Positions 6,301 to 8,986 of a DNA stretch of 8,986 bases are shown in pieces. A model generated the notes under the pieces. It was not told where the DNA came from and searched no databases. It saw nothing but the letters and a program-made list of their open reading frames with translations. This DNA comes from Candidatus Thalassarchaeaceae archaeon. GTDB lineage: Archaea; Thermoplasmatota; Poseidoniia; Poseidoniales; Thalassarchaeaceae. The stretch lies in contig JASLKO010000160.1 in assembly GCA_030747475.1 (NCBI GenBank), forward strand, positions 1-8,986, in the 5' to 3' direction. Within the stretch, counting starts at the first letter, position 1. Every line of letters begins with the position of its first letter. Position numbers and translations under genes: made by a program.

Positions 6301-7083
6301 ATGGTCGCCCTTGCTGCTGTCCTTCTGTGTGGCGGAAAAGGCAGTCGGATGTTGCAAGGTGGCGTTACTACGCACAAACCACTTCTCGAAGTCGGGGGGA
6401 TGCCGGCAACACGTTTTGTGGTCGAAGGGTTGTTGGGCGGTAACCTTGAGTTTTCACAGATTATCATTGTAGTTCCACCGGGACGTGAAGTTGAATACGA
6501 TACGGCATTGAACGGGTTGGGTTGCAAGATTATCGCTCAGGAGAAGGCGCTGGGCACTGGAAATGCTGTTTACGAATCTCTCGATCATTTACTATCGCCA
6601 ATCGGACACGTCTACGTGTCGTTTGGGACACAACCATTGGTGCGCTCTGAAACCATAGAGGGTTCATTGAAGGTTCATCTTGAACAAGAGTTGGGATTCA
6701 CGTTGGCAACCGTGGTGATGGACAATCCGTATGCCCCACTATTGAGAGATGCTGCTGGACGAGTGAGTGGTTCTGTGGAAACGCATCTGGAGGGGGCCGA
6801 AATGCCGGATCGTGGAGAAACCAATATTGGAGCGTATTGGGCCAGTCGAATCGCATTGGATGGGGTGCTTCGCGAATTGCACCAGGAATTGTTTACAGAG
6901 GATGAAAATCGATATTCGACCGGGTCTGGTGAACTTGGTTTTCCGAATGAAATGGTTCGTGGTTGTTTGGCAGCCGGGTTAGGTGTAGATGGGGTTCCAA
7001 TTGCTGATGAAATTGAAATGATGGGGATAAAAACGCCAGAAACGCTAGAGGCGATTCGGAAGGTCGTTGGTGACCAAGAGTAG
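6301..7083 (+). CDS. GlmU-like nucleotidyltransferase family protein
   Basis: A 260-residue protein with the fold signature of NTP-dependent sugar-phosphate nucleotidyltransferases: LLCGGKGSRM (residues 8-17) as the nucleotide-binding glycine loop, a HKPLLEVGG segment with the conserved Lys (K26), and a base-contacting QEKALGTGNAV (80-90). E160 and the NIGAYW segment (N175) also align with GlmU positions. The strand that should end in GDxPL reads FGTQPL, so Thr110 replaces the metal-binding Asp. The sugar-specific GYGR is also absent (PYAP here). It may use a different metal site, have another substrate, or be non-catalytic. It lacks the left-handed beta-helix acetyltransferase domain of full GlmU. 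ATG 6301 fits the family N-terminus. ATG 6283 is an alternative with GAAGGA (6273-6278) four bases upstream. It diverges from pfdA and meets rpl18a tail to tail with no bases between. Confidence 0.82.
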   Translation: MVALAAVLLCGGKGSRMLQGGVTTHKPLLEVGGMPATRFVVEGLLGGNLEFSQIIIVVPPGREVEYDTALNGLGCKIIAQEKALGTGNAVYESLDHLLSPIGHVYVSFGTQPLVRSETIEGSLKVHLEQELGFTLATVVMDNPYAPLLRDAAGRVSGSVETHLEGAEMPDRGETNIGAYWASRIALDGVLRELHQELFTEDENRYSTGSGELGFPNEMVRGCLAAGLGVDGVPIADEIEMMGIKTPETLEAIRKVVGDQE

Positions 7084-7347
7084 TCACTCTTCTTCAGTTA
7101 CATCAACCGATGAAAAGTCGTGTGTATCGCGGAATGCGGAAATAACGACGGGTTCGGTTGATTCGGTCGGGTCGATCTTCGAGACGTTCTCGATGTTTAC
7201 GAAGCGTCGATTGACGCCGTGGCGACTGCCGAAAAAGGAGTAGATTCGGTGGCGTGCGTCGACTTCGTCGGCCGCGACAAGGTCCTTGGAGAATTGTTGG
7301 ACAATGCGTCCATTGGGGAATGTTCCGGTTGCTCTGAAAGCGTGCAT
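7084..7347 (-). CDS. rpl18a: Large ribosomal subunit protein eL20 (L18Ae/L20a/LX)
   Basis: A ribosomal protein of the archaeal/eukaryotic large subunit, 87 residues. It begins MHAFRATGTFPNGRIVQQFS, matching the family start (M-K-A-F-R-v-x-G-x-f), with the core VAADEVDARHRIYSFFGSRHGVNRR (residues 24-48) and then a basic VNIENVSKI strand. A tail of about 28 acidic residues follows, slightly longer than the usual archaeal protein of near 77. An in-frame GTG at 7383 would add 12 residues foreign to the family, so ATG 7347 was chosen. No good SD precedes the ATG, but a TATA-like sequence lies about 28 bases upstream, which would suit a leaderless mRNA. In many euryarchaea this gene sits directly next to pfdA; here the nucleotidyltransferase separates them. 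Confidence 0.88.
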   Translation of the reverse strand: MHAFRATGTFPNGRIVQQFSKDLVAADEVDARHRIYSFFGSRHGVNRRFVNIENVSKIDPTESTEPVVISAFRDTHDFSSVDVTEEE

Positions 7348-7359
7348 CGAGGCGGCCCA

Positions 7360-7399
7360 CCCGCCTTTCTCGTTTAAGCGCACCGTTTGTCAAGGCGGG
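7360..7399. repeat. 8-base inverted repeat in the rpl18a/subtilase divergent gap
   Basis: CCCGCCTT (7360-7367) and AAGGCGGG (7392-7399) are perfect inverted copies with a 24-base spacer. The spacer contains the possible rpl18a TATA element. The arrangement could be an operator for a dimeric regulator, or chance. Confidence 0.45.
7371..7380 (-). promoter_or_regulatory. Possible TATA box of rpl18a
   Basis: On the minus strand, CTTAAAC within this stretch is centred about 28 bases before ATG 7347. That is close to the usual archaeal TATA-to-transcription-start spacing if the mRNA is leaderless. The absence of a good SD before the ATG agrees. The match to the archaeal TATA consensus is only partial. 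Confidence 0.35.
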
Positions 7400-7433
7400 C
7401 GATGTTTGATGATTAGTGGCCATATCGGGTGCC

Positions 7434-8986
7434 ATGCGGCGTGTGATTGTAGTGCTCTGCATTTTACTGCTCACCCCAATTTCAGGGGCCTGGTCTTTGC
7501 CTGAAATTCCTGAAATTGAGGGGGAGTGGGTTGTCGTCAATGAGGATGGTTGGACCCATGCAGACTGGGTTGCTCTTCGTGATGAGGGGTTGGAGCCATT
7601 GCGGCAAATATCAGAAATTGAAATTCTCGTGTGGGGCGATCATGGCGACTACCAATTAGAGGATCAATCTGTATTGCGAGGGCAGTTGGCTGAAGGTTAT
7701 CGGGTGGTGTTGGAACCACGTCTGCCTTCGTATGCGCAATGGGATATTCTATCCTTGTTTGATTTCGAAGCATTGCAAATCGCTGGTTTTGGCAGTTCAT
7801 TGCCGACTTCATTTGAAATCCAGGGGGTAAATCCAGGTCTCTTTGATTCTATTCCCGGCATTTGGTGGGTTGAGCCGTTGCTTCAAACCGAAGCTCGAAA
7901 TGAATTGTCCTCAAGCATCATGGAGAATGGTTCAATGGAAAATCATCCTGGTTGGGATTTGGGATTGAATGGTTCGGGTGTCATCATTGGTGTGGCTGAT
8001 TCTGGTATTGAATTGGATCATGGGTGCTTTCGAGAAAATGCAACTGAACTCGGTGATGTCGGTTTAGAACATCGCAAAGTTGTCCTTGTGAATACAACGA
8101 TTGATGACGGTGATCATTCGGGACACGCCGATTACAGACATGGTACGCACATTGCCGGATCATTGGTCTGTGACATGTGGAATGGTTCTGTGAATGAAGG
8201 GACAAGTCCTTCACACGGTGCCCGTGTCTTGTTCCAAGATGTTGTCAACGAGTCGGGGTGGTCAGAGCCCACTGTGGATTGGTTGCTCGCTGAAGCCGTG
8301 GCCAATGGTGCTGTCATTCACTCTGACAGTTGGGGTGATGCGACTGAAGCCTACACATTGCGCAGTGCTGAATTTGATCTGTGGCATCGAGAGATGCCGT
8401 GGTCACTCGCCTTCATTGCGCCAGGAAATAATCCTTCGAAGTTCTACGAACCTGCAAATGCACGGAACGTGGTCTCTGTTGGAGGTACGATGAGTGATAA
8501 CTCCAGTTCACTCTATTCATCAGCATCACAAGGGCCGACAGAGGAAGGTTTGCGTGGGAATTTCATTGTCACGCCGGCGGTTGGAATTATGTCTGCTGCA
8601 GCAGACGGGGACATTTCATCCTTCAACGACAATATGCGGTCAAGTTCGGGCACGAGTATGTCGACTCCATTGGGTGCTTCCATCACAGCTGTAATCCAAC
8701 AGATGGTCCAGGATGGTTGGTTCACCGAGGAAGGGTTTGTGCCATCGGGACCTCAACTACGCGCATTACTGGCGCTCTCTGCTGATTCATTGCCCGCGGG
8801 TGTTGCTCCAGATGCTGAGCAAGGATGGGGTCGGCCCAATCTTGCCAACCTCATCGATTATGATGAGAATTCATCTGCAAATGTTTGGATCCATGATTCC
8901 TACATGATGAATGAAACGTCTCGAATGGGTATGATCAATGCGTGGTTGGCTGCCAACGGAAGTCGGCCATTGGAGCAAGTCATCGA
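7434..8986 (+). CDS. Exported S8 subtilisin-like serine protease (3' truncated)
   Basis: The frame stays open from ATG 7434 to the window end, giving 517 residues without a stop. Residues 1-21 look like a Sec signal peptide (MRR, then a hydrophobic VIVVLCILLL core, then ISGAWS). Residues 22-160 would be a pro-region that I do not recognise. The catalytic domain has the full subtilase triad: D189 in VADSGIELDH, H236 in RHGTHIAG and S408 in SSGTSMSTP. N332 in APGNN serves as the oxyanion residue. QGWGRPNL (463-470) marks the usual end of the domain, and more sequence follows. Cys198 and Cys246 flank the His motif and could pair. Ten N-x-S/T sequons all lie after residue 160. It probably degrades extracellular protein or matures surface proteins. 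GTG 7416 is a possible earlier start but would bury the signal peptide charge pattern. No strong SD is visible. Confidence 0.93.
   Translation, partial: MRRVIVVLCILLLTPISGAWSLPEIPEIEGEWVVVNEDGWTHADWVALRDEGLEPLRQISEIEILVWGDHGDYQLEDQSVLRGQLAEGYRVVLEPRLPSYAQWDILSLFDFEALQIAGFGSSLPTSFEIQGVNPGLFDSIPGIWWVEPLLQTEARNELSSSIMENGSMENHPGWDLGLNGSGVIIGVADSGIELDHGCFRENATELGDVGLEHRKVVLVNTTIDDGDHSGHADYRHGTHIAGSLVCDMWNGSVNEGTSPSHGARVLFQDVVNESGWSEPTVDWLLAEAVANGAVIHSDSWGDATEAYTLRSAEFDLWHREMPWSLAFIAPGNNPSKFYEPANARNVVSVGGTMSDNSSSLYSSASQGPTEEGLRGNFIVTPAVGIMSAAADGDISSFNDNMRSSSGTSMSTPLGASITAVIQQMVQDGWFTEEGFVPSGPQLRALLALSADSLPAGVAPDAEQGWGRPNLANLIDYDENSSANVWIHDSYMMNETSRMGMINAWLAANGSRPLEQVI

Noticed and set aside
7103..7540. 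145-residue minus-strand open frame over rpl18a and the subtilase start
   Set aside because: Low-complexity Arg/Thr/Pro-rich translation, overlapping rpl18a in another frame and the subtilase signal peptide.
8194..8694. Two plus-strand open frames inside the subtilase region
   Set aside because: They lie within the continuous subtilase frame that carries all the catalytic motifs; the translations have no recognisable family.

Overview
The window looks like a piece of an archaeal genome, most likely a planktonic marine euryarchaeon of the Poseidoniales (Marine Group II) or a close relative. The domain call rests on three genes: an archaeal/eukaryotic-type ribosomal protein L18Ae (LX), an archaeal prefoldin alpha subunit, and an FtsY with archaeal-style motifs. 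rpl18a, pfdA and ftsY are commonly neighbours in Euryarchaeota. The lineage assignment is inferred from the mix of gene types, with an exported subtilase, bacterial-like Shine-Dalgarno (SD) sites and tight gene packing. It was not tested phylogenetically.

Layout: bases 1-3237 carry a plus-strand run of a 5'-truncated Gfo/Idh/MocA oxidoreductase, an extended SDR (NAD-dependent epimerase/reductase type), a eukaryote-type orotidine-5'-phosphate decarboxylase (pyrF) and an 89-residue single-pass membrane protein. Bases 3234-6202 carry a minus-strand run, read from high to low coordinates: prefoldin alpha, ftsY, a DUF1844 protein and a tail-anchored receiver-like protein without a phosphoacceptor Asp. 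The two runs converge with a 4-base overlap. Bases 6301-7083 hold a plus-strand GlmU-like nucleotidyltransferase homologue, which diverges from prefoldin and abuts rpl18a (minus, 7084-7347) tail to tail. From 7434 to the window end there is a large exported S8 subtilase, open at its 3' end.

How they may work together: the minus-strand block is a translation and protein-targeting neighbourhood (ribosomal protein, chaperone, SRP receptor). Two uncharacterised proteins follow FtsY: DUF1844, and a membrane-tethered pseudo-receiver. The plus-strand block mixes sugar-type redox enzymes with a pyrimidine synthesis step and does not form one recognisable pathway. The subtilase would be a client of the secretion machinery.

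No stretch over 300 bases lacks a gene. The longest gaps are 98 bases (6203-6300, with a strong hairpin next to the prefoldin start) and 86 bases (7348-7433, with an inverted repeat and a possible promoter). I saw no tRNA, rRNA, CRISPR array, insertion sequence or attachment site. The most interesting points are the tail-anchored pseudo-receiver downstream of ftsY, the eukaryote-type pyrF with Ser at the usual phosphate-binding Arg, the nucleotidyltransferase lacking its metal-binding Asp, and the prefoldin start hairpin that holds the SD.
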